This document shows positions 44,144 through 52,730 of a DNA stretch of 64,000 nt, piece by piece. Every line of letters begins with the position of its first letter. Within the stretch, counting starts at the first letter, position 1. The DNA is taken from the NCBI RefSeq assembly GCF_043944905.1, contig NZ_JBIMSN010000032.1, positions 4,922 through 68,921 on the forward strand. The letters run 5' to 3'. The notes under the pieces are model-generated. The model did not search any database. It saw nothing but the letters and a program-made list of their open reading frames with translations, and was not told the DNA's origin. The DNA comes from Antrihabitans spumae (GTDB lineage Bacteria; Actinomycetota; Actinomycetes; Mycobacteriales; Mycobacteriaceae). Both the position numbers and the translations under genes were made by a program.

Positions 44144-45570
44144 GCACCGAGGGCGACCCCGTCGCACTAGAGGCGCCGTCCGCGGTCGATCTCGCAGAGC
44201 TGACCCTCGTCGAGGCCGAGCTCGACAAGCGTTGGCCCGAAACGAAAATCGAGCCGTCGACTGCTCGGATCTCCGCACTGATGGATCTGCTCGGCGCGCC
44301 GCAGCACGGCTATCCGGCAATCCACGTTGCCGGCACGAACGGCAAGACGTCGGTCACCCGCATGGTCGACGCGCTCCTGCAGAGTCTGCATCGCCGCACC
44401 GGTCGGACGACGAGCCCGCACCTGCAATCGCCGACCGAGCGGATAAGTATCGACGGCCTGCCGATCTCGCCGCGTCTCTACGTCGACACCTATCGCGAGA
44501 TCCTGCCGTACGTCGAAATGGTCGACGCGTCCTCGGAAAGCGCAGGCGGACCTGCGATGAGCAAGTTCGAGGTCGTCACAGCGATGGCGTTCGCCGCGTT
44601 CGCGGAAGCGCCGGTCGACGTGGCTGTCGTCGAGGTCGGTCTCGGCGGTCGGTGGGACGCGACCAACGTGATCGACGGTCAGGTCGCCGTGATCACGCCG
44701 ATCGGACTCGACCACGTCGACTACCTCGGTCCGGATCTGACGAGTATCGCCGGTGAGAAGGCCGGAATCATCAAACGCGCACGCGAACAACTCGTTCCGA
44801 TCGATACCGTCGCCGTCATCGCGCAACAGGAACCCGAAGTGATGGACGTCCTGCTGCGTCGCGCCGTCGAGGTCGATGCTGCCGTTGCTCGGGAGGGGTC
44901 CGAGTTCAAGGTGCTCGGTCGGCGCATCGCGGTCGGCGGGCAGGAACTGCAACTACAGGGGCTCGGCGGTGTCTACGACGAGATCTTCCTGCCACTGCAC
45001 GGCGAACACCAGGCGCACAACGCAGTACTCGCGCTCGCGGCTGTCGAAGCGTTCTTCGGCGCAGGCGCCGATCGTAGGCTCGACGTCGATGCGATACGCG
45101 CGGGTTTCGCGTCGGTCACGTCGCCGGGTCGCCTCGAACGTGTTCGGAGTGCCCCGACCATATTTCTCGACGCGGCACACAACCCGGCAGGCGCCAAGGC
45201 GCTGGCGGCGGCCCTTGCCGCCGAGTTCGATTTCCGCAAACTCGTCGGCGTCGTCGCCGTGATGCGGGACAAGGACGTCGCGGGCATTCTCGAAGCGCTC
45301 GAGCCTGCATTCGACGAGATCGTTGTCACGACCAACGGATCGCCGCGCTCGATGGAAGCCGAAGAACTCGGCAATCTCGCGGTCCAACGCTTCGGCGACG
45401 AGCGCGTCGTCGTTGCGGCGACGTTGCCGGATGCGCTGGAGACGGCGATAGGGCTCGCGGAGGACGTCGTCGAACCGGGGGAGGCGGTCTCGGGTGCCGG
45501 GGTCGTCGTGACCGGGTCCGTCGTGACTGCCGGTGCGGCGCGTGCGTTGTTCGGAAAGGATCCCGCGTGA
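44140..45570 (+). CDS. folC: Folylpolyglutamate synthase / dihydrofolate synthase
   Basis: A 476-residue Mur-ligase-type enzyme that attaches glutamate to folates. The P-loop is AGTNGKTSVTRMVDAL (GTNGKT at 65-70), the omega loop follows and the C-terminal domain carries the LDAAHNPAGAKAL motif. The GTG start inside the valS stop (GTGA) is chosen over the longer open frame that begins inside valS. The next gene also overlaps by four bases, so an operon of three genes is clear. Confidence 0.93.
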   Translation: MSTEGDPVALEAPSAVDLAELTLVEAELDKRWPETKIEPSTARISALMDLLGAPQHGYPAIHVAGTNGKTSVTRMVDALLQSLHRRTGRTTSPHLQSPTERISIDGLPISPRLYVDTYREILPYVEMVDASSESAGGPAMSKFEVVTAMAFAAFAEAPVDVAVVEVGLGGRWDATNVIDGQVAVITPIGLDHVDYLGPDLTSIAGEKAGIIKRAREQLVPIDTVAVIAQQEPEVMDVLLRRAVEVDAAVAREGSEFKVLGRRIAVGGQELQLQGLGGVYDEIFLPLHGEHQAHNAVLALAAVEAFFGAGADRRLDVDAIRAGFASVTSPGRLERVRSAPTIFLDAAHNPAGAKALAAALAAEFDFRKLVGVVAVMRDKDVAGILEALEPAFDEIVVTTNGSPRSMEAEELGNLAVQRFGDERVVVAATLPDALETAIGLAEDVVEPGEAVSGAGVVVTGSVVTAGAARALFGKDPA

Positions 45571-45980
45571 GTTCCGACAGCCCCGCAGACGGGGAAACGA
45601 CCCAGTTCGGTGAGCCGACCAAGGATCCGTGGAAAGCCTTCCGCGGCGTGCTGGCCGGGGTACTGATACTCGAGGCGATCGTCGTGTTGCTCGGTCTGCC
45701 GATCGTGGCGAAGCTCAGCGGTGGCGTCACATGGGTGTCGGGCGGCTACCTCGTCGGCCTCGCGCTGCTGATGATCGCCGGTGGCGGATTGCAACGGCGG
45801 CCGTGGGCAATGCCGTACAACCTTGCGCTGCAGGTGGCGTTCGTTGCCGGCTGGTTCGCGCATCCGTCGATCGGCGTCATCGGTCTCATTTTCGCGGGAG
45901 TGTGGGGCTACCTGCTCTGGCTTCGGCGTGACGTCCAGTCGCGGATGAAGAGGGGGCTGCTCCCGGGCCAGCGAGACTAG
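45567..45980 (+). CDS. DUF4233 membrane protein
   Basis: A 137-residue protein with about four membrane helices (residues 27-48, 55-75, 82-98, 102-120 roughly) between a hydrophilic N-terminus and a basic C-terminus. It belongs to DUF4233, which sits after folC in most actinobacteria (Rv2446c). Function unknown; the constant partnership with folC suggests a role related to folate or glutamate at the membrane, which is speculation. GTG start within the folC stop. Confidence 0.82.
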   Translation: MSSDSPADGETTQFGEPTKDPWKAFRGVLAGVLILEAIVVLLGLPIVAKLSGGVTWVSGGYLVGLALLMIAGGGLQRRPWAMPYNLALQVAFVAGWFAHPSIGVIGLIFAGVWGYLLWLRRDVQSRMKRGLLPGQRD

Positions 45981-45985
45981 ACCTC

Positions 45986-45991
45986 TAGGCT
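45986..45991 (+). promoter_or_regulatory. Candidate -10 box for leaderless ndk transcript
   Basis: TAGGCT ends seven bases before the GTG of ndk without a ribosome site. Consistent with a leaderless start in addition to read-through from the folC unit. Confidence 0.4.
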
Positions 45992-45998
45992 GTCGGCC

Positions 45999-46418
45999 GT
46001 GACTGAGCGCACCCTTATCCTTATCAAGCCCGATGCCGTTTCTCGCGGATACATCGGCGAAGTCCTCGGCCGGATCGAACGCAAAGGTCTGACCATCGCC
46101 GCGCTGGAGCTGAAGAACGTCTCCAACGAACTAGCAAGCAGCCACTACGCAGAGCACGCCGAACGGCCGTTCTTCGGTTCACTGCTCGAATTCATCACCT
46201 CCGGACCGGTCGTAGCGGCCGTCGTCGAGGGTCCGCGCGCGATCGCCGCCTTCCGACAGCTCGCCGGTGGCACCGATCCCGTCGAGAAGGCAACGCCTGG
46301 CACGATTCGTGGCGATCTCGCCCTGGAGACCCAGGAAAACCTCGTGCACGGATCGGATTCCGCCGAGTCCGCAGCACGCGAGATTGCCCTGTGGTTCCCC
46401 GAACTGTCCAACGCCTGA
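45999..46418 (+). CDS. ndk: Nucleoside diphosphate kinase
   Basis: A 139-residue enzyme that transfers the gamma-phosphate between NTPs and NDPs through a phosphohistidine. Signature region is the LVHGSDSAESAAREIALWF end: the catalytic histidine is in NLVHGSDS (about residue 117). The N-terminus ERTLILIKPDAVSRGYIGEV is the family start. GTG 45999. A strong hairpin follows the stop, so ndk ends the unit before rne. Confidence 0.95.
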   Translation: MTERTLILIKPDAVSRGYIGEVLGRIERKGLTIAALELKNVSNELASSHYAEHAERPFFGSLLEFITSGPVVAAVVEGPRAIAAFRQLAGGTDPVEKATPGTIRGDLALETQENLVHGSDSAESAAREIALWFPELSNA

Positions 46419-46427
46419 GACAACACG

Positions 46428-46473
46428 ACACGTTCGCTCCGGACGCCGATGGCGAGCGCCGGAGCGAGCGTGT
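46428..46473 (+). terminator. Hairpin terminator after ndk
   Basis: Arms ACACGTTCGCTCCGG and CCGGAGCGAGCGTGT pair along 15 bases with one mismatch around a 16-base loop. No T tract. Confidence 0.65.
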
Positions 46474-46826
46474 GGGATACTGGTGACGGTTACACCACAT
46501 AAGCTCCACTTGTTCGTCATGTTGATGTAACCGGGATGACTCCACAGTTCGATGCCGTCATCGCTGCCACGGACAACGCAAGAAGATGTCGGTTGCCCGC
46601 GTCGGCACGCTCGATGATCAGCGCGCGAACCACGGCACAGCCATCCAAGCCAGGCACCGCGTGCCCAGCAAGCCCACACAGACCAGATTCATCGGACATT
46701 ACCGAGTACGCGGAGCGAGACCACACAATCTCGCGGCCACAGGCGCGGGTACACATGTAGCCCCTGAGTGGCCGCGTCACCTCCCGATTGCTGGGCGGAC
46801 GCGCCCGGGGGTCCGAGGGAGACCAC
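46474..46826 (+). other. Long leader of rne
   Basis: About 350 bases without a convincing gene between the ndk terminator and the rne start. A long 5' leader is expected for RNase E genes, which often regulate their own mRNA stability. No riboswitch or known RNA family is recognised. A GAGGGAGA ribosome site lies at 46815-46822. Confidence 0.45.
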
Positions 46827-49800
46827 GTGGCCGATCAAGTGCCGCCCGAGACATCCGAAGAGCTGAACGAAGTTGATTCAGCCGAGACACCCAAGTCCGC
46901 GAGCGGTGATTCGCAGGACTCGGGATCGTCGATCGCAACCACCGAAACGGCACCGGAACTTCCGGATCGCATTCGGGTGCACGCGCTTGCCAAGTTGCTC
47001 GGCGTCAAGAGCAAACAGGTCCTCGCTGCGCTGACCGAGGTCGGCGCCGAAGCGAAGAGCCCGCAGTCGAGCCTGAACCGCGACATCGCGGAATCAGTGC
47101 GCGACCTGCTTACCGGCGTCACCGATCCCGTCGCGGCTCCTGCTGCCACAGCTCCTCCTGCGACAGCTGACGACGCGGCCGAAGTATCGGTGGTAGCCGA
47201 AGCGCCGGTCGAAACAGAAACTACGGTCGAAACTGAGACTCCGGTCGCCGTCGAACCCGTCGTCGAGACTCCCGTTGTTGCCGAGGTCGTCGACACGCCG
47301 ACCCCGGTGTCCAACGACATGAACCTGTTCTCCGGGCCGATCCGGTCCGACGCCGATGCCGAACTTCCGCCGATCTTCGTGACCCCGGCGGTTGTACACG
47401 CCCCGTTGTTCCTGCAGCCCGACACGGCGGCCGTCGAAGAGACCCGCAGACGCCGCCGGACCCGAGTTGCCGCGACGGACAAGTCCGACGATCAGCAATC
47501 CGACACTGCCGATGCCGAGTCTTCGACGGCTGGATCCGGAAAAGCTGCAAGCAAGTCGACAGCCGACAACTCGCAAGCCGACACCACCCAAGCCGACACG
47601 TCTGGATCCGACTCAGCCGGATCCGACTCAGCCGATTCCCGCAAGAGCGGCCGGACTGTTGTCGACGAGGGCGCCGACCAGGCACCCGAGGCGACGTCGG
47701 ACGACAGCACGGATGCTGCCGACGACGACAAGAACGACGGCGCCCAACCGAAACGACGCCGCCGCGGACGCCGCGGACGTGGTCGTGGCCGCGGTGAGCA
47801 GGCGGGTGGCGACGCAGAGGACGATTCCGACGACTCGACGGATGCCGACGAGCAGGCCGCGGATTCAGCAGACGCTGCGGATTCATCAGGTGCAGCAGGT
47901 TCGGGCTCCACCGATCGATCGGATGCCGACTCCGACACCACGGGTGCGGACGCCGACGATTCAGACGACTCCGACGGTGACGACGACTCCGACGACAGCG
48001 GCACCGGCGACGGACCCAACCGCCGCAGGCGTCGTCGTCGGCGCCGCAAGGTCACCGGCGACGCCGCAACAGGTGACGCCGCGGCCTCGGAGGACGATCC
48101 GCCGAACACGGTCGTTCACGAGCGCGAGCCGCGCAACAAACCCCGTGTAGTCAGGGACGAAGTTCAAGGCATCACCGGCTCGACCAGGCTCGAAGCGAAG
48201 CGTCAGCGTCGACGGGACGGTCGCGATGCCGGTCGTCGTCGCCCGCCGATCTTGACCGAAAGCGAATTCCTGGCCCGCCGGGAGGCCGTCGACCGCGTCA
48301 TGGTCGTGCGCGAGAAGGCTTTCGGCGATCACCCGTCCGCAACGCAGGTTGCTGTGCTCGAGGACGACATCCTCGTCGAGCATTTCGTCACCAACACCAG
48401 CTCCGGCTCGATGGTCGGCAATGTCTACGTCGGTCGCGTGCAGAACGTGCTTCCGAGCATGGAAGCGGCGTTCGTCGATATCGGCCGTGGCCGCAACGGC
48501 GTGCTCTACGCCGGTGAAGTGAACTGGGAAGCAGCAGGTCTCGGCGGTAACTCGCGCAAGATCGAGCAGGCACTCAAGCCGGGCGACCAGGTGCTCGTCC
48601 AGGTCAGCAAGGACCCGGTCGGCCACAAGGGCGCACGTCTGACGACACAGATCAGCCTTGCCGGCCGATTCCTCGTCTACGTTCCAGGCGGTTCGTCGAC
48701 CGGCATCTCTCGCAAGCTGCCGGACACGGAACGCAAGCGCCTCAAGGAGATTCTGCGCGACATCGTGCCGAACGATGCCGGCGTCATCATCAGGACGGCG
48801 TCCGAAGGTGTCAGCGAGGAAGAACTCGCTCGCGATGTCGAGCGCCTGCAGAACCAGTGGCGGCAGATCGAAGAACAGGCCGCCAACGCAGGCAAGGGCA
48901 ACACACAAACTCTGTACGAAGAGCCCGATCTGCTGGTCAAGGTCATTCGCGACCTCTTCAACGAGGACTTCGCCAAGATCGTGATCGAGGGGGAGAAGGC
49001 CTGGAGCACAGTCGAGACCTACATCGCCACGGTTGCACCCGACCTGCTGCCACGGGTACATCGGCACGACACCAACGGCGGACCCGACGTTTTCGAGACG
49101 TACCGGATCGACGAACAACTCGCGAAGGCACTCGATCGCAAGGTCTGGTTGCCGTCGGGCGGAACGCTCGTCATCGACCGGACCGAGGCGATGACCGTCG
49201 TCGACGTCAACACCGGCAAATTCACCGGTGCCGGTGGCAACCTCGAAGAGACGGTTACCCGTAACAACCTCGAAGCTGCCGAGGAAATCGTTCGGCAGAT
49301 GCGGCTGCGCGATATCGGCGGCATGATCGTCGTCGACTTCATCGACATGGTGCTCGAGTCGAACCGCGACCTGGTGTTGCGACGGTTGACCGAAGCGCTC
49401 GGGCGCGACCGCACCCGTCATCAGGTGTCGGAAGTGACGTCGCTCGGCTTGGTCCAGATGACGAGGAAGAAGCTCGGCACCGGACTCGTCGAGGCGTTCT
49501 CGACGACGTGCGAGCACTGCCATGGCCGCGGCATACTCGTGCACTCCTACCCCGTGGAGATGTCGACGTCGTCCGACGACAACGGTGCACGGTCGGCGTC
49601 GCGTGGCGATTCGACGCCACGGAAGCGGCGTGGTCGGGAACGTCCGGCGGCCGAAACCCCTGCTGATGGTGCGTCCAACGGACAGTCCACGGTCGAGGTC
49701 GATCCTTCGATCAAGCGTGCGCATCCGGTCGCACTCGCGATGGCCGCCCACCACGGTGATCATCCGGCAGACGGTGCCCAGGCAGCCGAGGGTGCACCGG

Positions 49801-50249
49801 CGGACACAACTGCTGTCGAGGTAGCGGACGGCGGAGACGGTACGGTTGCGGCCGCGATCGACACCACGGAAGCGGTTGTCGTCGACGAGGTGGTCGCAGG
49901 CGGTGCAACGACCGACGAGCCGACCGCAGCGGCTGTTGTCGAGGAGCAGGCCGTGCATACTGTCGAGCCGGAACGGGTCGACGTGCCCGAACCGGTGTCG
50001 GAGCAGACGCCTGCGGCAGATGACGAGCCGAAGAAGAAGTCGTGGCTGCGCCGGCGTGTTTCTCGCCCAGCGGCAGCACCGTCGGGTGAGTCCACTGCTG
50101 GAACGGTTTTCGTCCTACCGGCAGCAGGCTCCGAGCCGCCCGCTCGGGTTGTGACGAGCGAACCGGAACCGCCGCCACCACCGCGTGAACCGCGGCGACG
50201 CAGGGCTGCTGGACGCCCTGCCGGTCCGCCGGTGGATGTGGACGCCTGA
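46827..50249 (+). CDS. rne: Ribonuclease E/G
   Basis: A 1140-residue endoribonuclease that drives mRNA decay and rRNA maturation. An IF2_N-like helical domain is at about residues 49-97 (RVHALAKLLGVKSKQVLAAL). Residues 100-480 are disordered with acidic Asp/Ser blocks and Arg-rich blocks (RRRRGRRGRGRGRG). The S1 RNA-binding domain follows (MVGNVYVGRVQNVLPSMEAAF in part), then the catalytic acidic sites in VVDVNTGKFTG and IVVDFIDM, and the Zn-link CEHCHGRG near residue 894. The C-terminal 230 residues are again disordered. GTG 46827 follows GAGGGAGA. Confidence 0.92.
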   Translation: MADQVPPETSEELNEVDSAETPKSASGDSQDSGSSIATTETAPELPDRIRVHALAKLLGVKSKQVLAALTEVGAEAKSPQSSLNRDIAESVRDLLTGVTDPVAAPAATAPPATADDAAEVSVVAEAPVETETTVETETPVAVEPVVETPVVAEVVDTPTPVSNDMNLFSGPIRSDADAELPPIFVTPAVVHAPLFLQPDTAAVEETRRRRRTRVAATDKSDDQQSDTADAESSTAGSGKAASKSTADNSQADTTQADTSGSDSAGSDSADSRKSGRTVVDEGADQAPEATSDDSTDAADDDKNDGAQPKRRRRGRRGRGRGRGEQAGGDAEDDSDDSTDADEQAADSADAADSSGAAGSGSTDRSDADSDTTGADADDSDDSDGDDDSDDSGTGDGPNRRRRRRRRRKVTGDAATGDAAASEDDPPNTVVHEREPRNKPRVVRDEVQGITGSTRLEAKRQRRRDGRDAGRRRPPILTESEFLARREAVDRVMVVREKAFGDHPSATQVAVLEDDILVEHFVTNTSSGSMVGNVYVGRVQNVLPSMEAAFVDIGRGRNGVLYAGEVNWEAAGLGGNSRKIEQALKPGDQVLVQVSKDPVGHKGARLTTQISLAGRFLVYVPGGSSTGISRKLPDTERKRLKEILRDIVPNDAGVIIRTASEGVSEEELARDVERLQNQWRQIEEQAANAGKGNTQTLYEEPDLLVKVIRDLFNEDFAKIVIEGEKAWSTVETYIATVAPDLLPRVHRHDTNGGPDVFETYRIDEQLAKALDRKVWLPSGGTLVIDRTEAMTVVDVNTGKFTGAGGNLEETVTRNNLEAAEEIVRQMRLRDIGGMIVVDFIDMVLESNRDLVLRRLTEALGRDRTRHQVSEVTSLGLVQMTRKKLGTGLVEAFSTTCEHCHGRGILVHSYPVEMSTSSDDNGARSASRGDSTPRKRRGRERPAAETPADGASNGQSTVEVDPSIKRAHPVALAMAAHHGDHPADGAQAAEGAPADTTAVEVADGGDGTVAAAIDTTEAVVVDEVVAGGATTDEPTAAAVVEEQAVHTVEPERVDVPEPVSEQTPAADDEPKKKSWLRRRVSRPAAAPSGESTAGTVFVLPAAGSEPPARVVTSEPEPPPPPREPRRRRAAGRPAGPPVDVDA

Positions 50250-50298
50250 CCGGTCCTTGTTACCTCGGTCGCAGTGGCTCCGGCCGGCGGTGGTCAGT

Positions 50299-50328
50299 TT
50301 GACCCTCGCACCTGCGTTCCCGTAACCT
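50299..50328 (+). promoter_or_regulatory. Candidate rplU-rpmA promoter
   Basis: TTGACC (50299-50304) and TAACCT (50323-50328) with an 18-base spacer, about 195 bases before the rplU start. The long leader may carry regulatory structure. Confidence 0.45.
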
Positions 50329-50523
50329 TGACCAGTCGCTGCCAGGCGGCATCGCTTCGCCACGTCCGATGAGTTCACGAAGGTGATTTCATGCGGGGGA
50401 TCGAGTTTCGCGCTCGAGGCGGGTGCGCCACAGGCAGCAAGCACACACCAGACCAGTCGCACGACGTTTGTCGCGCGAGCAAAGTTCGACAGCACGACTT
50501 TTGGGAAAGAAGGTAGCCGTCCG

Positions 50524-50835
50524 ATGGCAACGTACGCGATCGTCAAGACCGGCGGGAAGCAGTACAAGGTCGCAGTCGGCGACCTCGTCAAGGTCGAGAA
50601 GATCGAGGGTGAGCCCGGAACGGCCGTCTCGCTCGACCCGGTCCTCGTCGTCGAAGACTCACAGCTGACCACCGACGCCGCCAAGCTGGCCAAGGTTTCG
50701 GTCACCGGCGAGGTCGTCGAGCAGGTCAAAGGTCCGAAGATCCGGATCCACAAGTTCAAGAACAAGACCGGCTACCACAAGCGCCAGGGCCACCGTCAGA
50801 AGCTGACGGTCCTCAAGGTCACCGGTATCAAGTAA
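50524..50835 (+). CDS. rplU: 50S ribosomal protein L21
   Basis: A 103-residue ribosomal protein. N-terminus MATYAIVKTGGKQYKVAVGDLVKVEKI and the basic C-terminal KFKNKTGYHKRQGHRQKLT block are typical of L21. The ATG at 50524 follows AAGAAGG; the frame upstream is not used. Followed by L27 after a 47-base gap containing a perfect hairpin. Part of the rplU-rpmA-obgE order kept in most bacteria. Confidence 0.96.
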   Translation: MATYAIVKTGGKQYKVAVGDLVKVEKIEGEPGTAVSLDPVLVVEDSQLTTDAAKLAKVSVTGEVVEQVKGPKIRIHKFKNKTGYHKRQGHRQKLTVLKVTGIK

Positions 50836-50838
50836 TCC

Positions 50839-50859
50839 CACGGGGGCTCCGCCCCCGTG
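50839..50859 (+). other. Perfect GC hairpin between rplU and rpmA
   Basis: CACGGGGGC and GCCCCCGTG form a nine-bp stem closed by TCC, four bases after the rplU stop. No T tract, so it is likely a partial attenuator or an mRNA-end stabiliser that sets the L21:L27 ratio. Confidence 0.5.
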
Positions 50860-50882
50860 CACCCCCGACTTGGAGAGAAGAC

Positions 50883-51146
50883 ATGGCACATAAGAAGGGT
50901 GCATCCAGTTCGCGCAACGGTCGCGACTCGAATTCACAGCGCCTCGGAGTCAAGCGGTTCGGTGGCCAGGCTGTCAGCGCGGGCGAGATCCTCGTTCGCC
51001 AGCGCGGCACGCACTTCCACCCCGGCGTCAACGTCGGCCGTGGCGGCGACGACACACTGTTCGCGCTTGCCGCTGGTGCGGTCGAGTTCGGCGCCAAGCG
51101 TGGCCGCAAGACCGTGAATATCGTTCCGGCACAGGCCCAGGCCTGA
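50883..51146 (+). CDS. rpmA: 50S ribosomal protein L27
   Basis: An 87-residue ribosomal protein whose N-terminal tail reaches the peptidyl transferase centre. N-terminus MAHKKGASSSRNGRDSNSQR and the VGRGGDDTLFALAAGAVEF segment are typical. The N-terminus is of the uncleaved type (no Prp-cleavage motif as in Firmicutes). ATG 50883 after GGAGAGAAG. A clear intrinsic terminator follows. Confidence 0.96.
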   Translation: MAHKKGASSSRNGRDSNSQRLGVKRFGGQAVSAGEILVRQRGTHFHPGVNVGRGGDDTLFALAAGAVEFGAKRGRKTVNIVPAQAQA

Positions 51147-51173
51147 CACCGAAGCTTTACCGAGCTCCACAGG

Positions 51174-51221
51174 GGCGGGCCAGGGTCGCAAAAACCCCGG
51201 CCCGCCTTTTGTCTTTTTTAT
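51174..51221 (+). terminator. Rho-independent terminator of rplU-rpmA
   Basis: GGCGGGCC (51174-51181) pairs with GGCCCGCC (51199-51206) around an A-rich loop, directly followed by TTTTGTCTTTTTT. The best canonical terminator in the window. Confidence 0.9.
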
Positions 51222-51269
51222 CGCCGTGTCGCCGACAGCGCACCAAACACACGAGGAGGATCGGTTCCT

Positions 51270-52730
51270 ATGTCCCGATTCATCGACCGCGTGGTGCTGC
51301 ACGTCAGCGCCGGTAAGGGCGGCAACGGCTGCTCGTCCGTCCATCGCGAGAAGTTCAAACCACTCGGCGGTCCCGACGGCGGCAACGGTGGCCGTGGCGG
51401 CAACGTGATCCTCGAAGTCGACGAGAACGTGCATACGCTGCTCGACTTCCACTTTCACGGCAACGCCAAGGCCAGCAACGGCACCCAGGGAATGGGCAGC
51501 AACCGCGACGGTTCCACCGGCGACGACCTGATCCTGCGCGTCCCTGACGGCACGATGGTGCTCGACAAGGATGGCCGCATTCTCGCCGACCTCGTCGGGC
51601 CGGGCACCAAGTTCGAAGCCGCACTCGGCGGACGTGGCGGCCTCGGCAACGCCGCATTGTCATCCCGCGCACGTAAGGCGCCCGGCTTCGCGTTGCTCGG
51701 CGAAGACGGTGTCGAGCGTGAACTCGTTCTCGAACTCAAGTCCGTCGCCGACGTCGGTCTCGTCGGGTTCCCGTCGGCGGGCAAGTCGTCGCTGGTGTCG
51801 GTCTTGTCGGCTGCCAAGCCGAAGATCGCCGACTACCCGTTCACGACCCTCGTTCCGAACCTCGGCGTCGTGTCAAGCGGCGACACCACGTTCACCGTCG
51901 CCGACGTCCCCGGTCTGATTCCGGGTGCGAGCGAAGGACGCGGACTCGGACTCGACTTCCTCCGTCACCTCGAACGCTGCGCCGTGCTTGCTCACGTCGT
52001 CGACTGCGCGACCCTCGATCCGGGTCGTGATCCGATCTCCGACATCGATGCGCTGGAAGCCGAACTCGCCGCGTACAAGCCGGCGCTGTCGGCGGACTCC
52101 ACGCTCGGCGATCTGGCCGACCGTCCTCGTGTCGTCGTCCTGAACAAGGCCGACGTTCCGGAAGCAGCCGAACTCGCCGAGATGGTCACCGCCGACATCG
52201 AGGCTCGCGGCTGGCCGGTCTTCACGATCTCCGCTGTGAGCCGTACGGGCCTGCGGCAGTTGACGTTCGCGCTGGCGAAGATGGTCGAGGACTATCGCGC
52301 AGCGCACCCGAAGGCCGTCGCGCGCCGACCGATCATTCGACCGATCGCGGTGGACGAAACCGGGTTCACCGTCATTGCAGATCCGGAGACGCCGGGCGGG
52401 TTCATCGTCAAGGGCACCAGGCCGGAGCGGTGGGTCAAGCAGACGCAGTTCGACAACGACGAAGCGGTCGGCTATCTCGCGGACCGTCTTGCCCGTCTCG
52501 GTGTCGAGGACGCACTCGTCAAGAAGGGTGCCGAGCCTGGCGCCTCGGTGACGATCGGAACCGTGACGTTCGACTGGGAGCCGCAGACCCCGGCAGGTGT
52601 GGACATGGTCCGGACCGGACGCGGTACCGACGCGCGTATCGATCAGGTCGAGCGGATCGGCGCGACCGAACGTAAGCACGCACACCGCATCCGTCGTGGT
52701 TTGGAAGGTCTGGAACCGGAGGACCAGTGA
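51270..52730 (+). CDS. obgE: GTPase ObgE/CgtA
   Basis: A 486-residue ribosome-associated GTPase. The glycine-rich Obg fold occupies residues 1-160 (GGDGGNGGRGGNV-type repeats), followed by the G domain with GFPSAGKSSLVSVLSAAKPK (G1) near residue 168, DVPGLIPGAS (G3) and NKADVPE (G4), and then an OCT domain. It takes part in 50S assembly and stress responses. ATG 51270 with GAGGAGG upstream. The stop overlaps proB by four bases (GTGA). Confidence 0.95.
   Translation: MSRFIDRVVLHVSAGKGGNGCSSVHREKFKPLGGPDGGNGGRGGNVILEVDENVHTLLDFHFHGNAKASNGTQGMGSNRDGSTGDDLILRVPDGTMVLDKDGRILADLVGPGTKFEAALGGRGGLGNAALSSRARKAPGFALLGEDGVERELVLELKSVADVGLVGFPSAGKSSLVSVLSAAKPKIADYPFTTLVPNLGVVSSGDTTFTVADVPGLIPGASEGRGLGLDFLRHLERCAVLAHVVDCATLDPGRDPISDIDALEAELAAYKPALSADSTLGDLADRPRVVVLNKADVPEAAELAEMVTADIEARGWPVFTISAVSRTGLRQLTFALAKMVEDYRAAHPKAVARRPIIRPIAVDETGFTVIADPETPGGFIVKGTRPERWVKQTQFDNDEAVGYLADRLARLGVEDALVKKGAEPGASVTIGTVTFDWEPQTPAGVDMVRTGRGTDARIDQVERIGATERKHAHRIRRGLEGLEPEDQ

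Noticed and set aside
47961..49958. 665-residue minus-strand frame opposite rne
   Set aside because: Shadow of the rne catalytic region.
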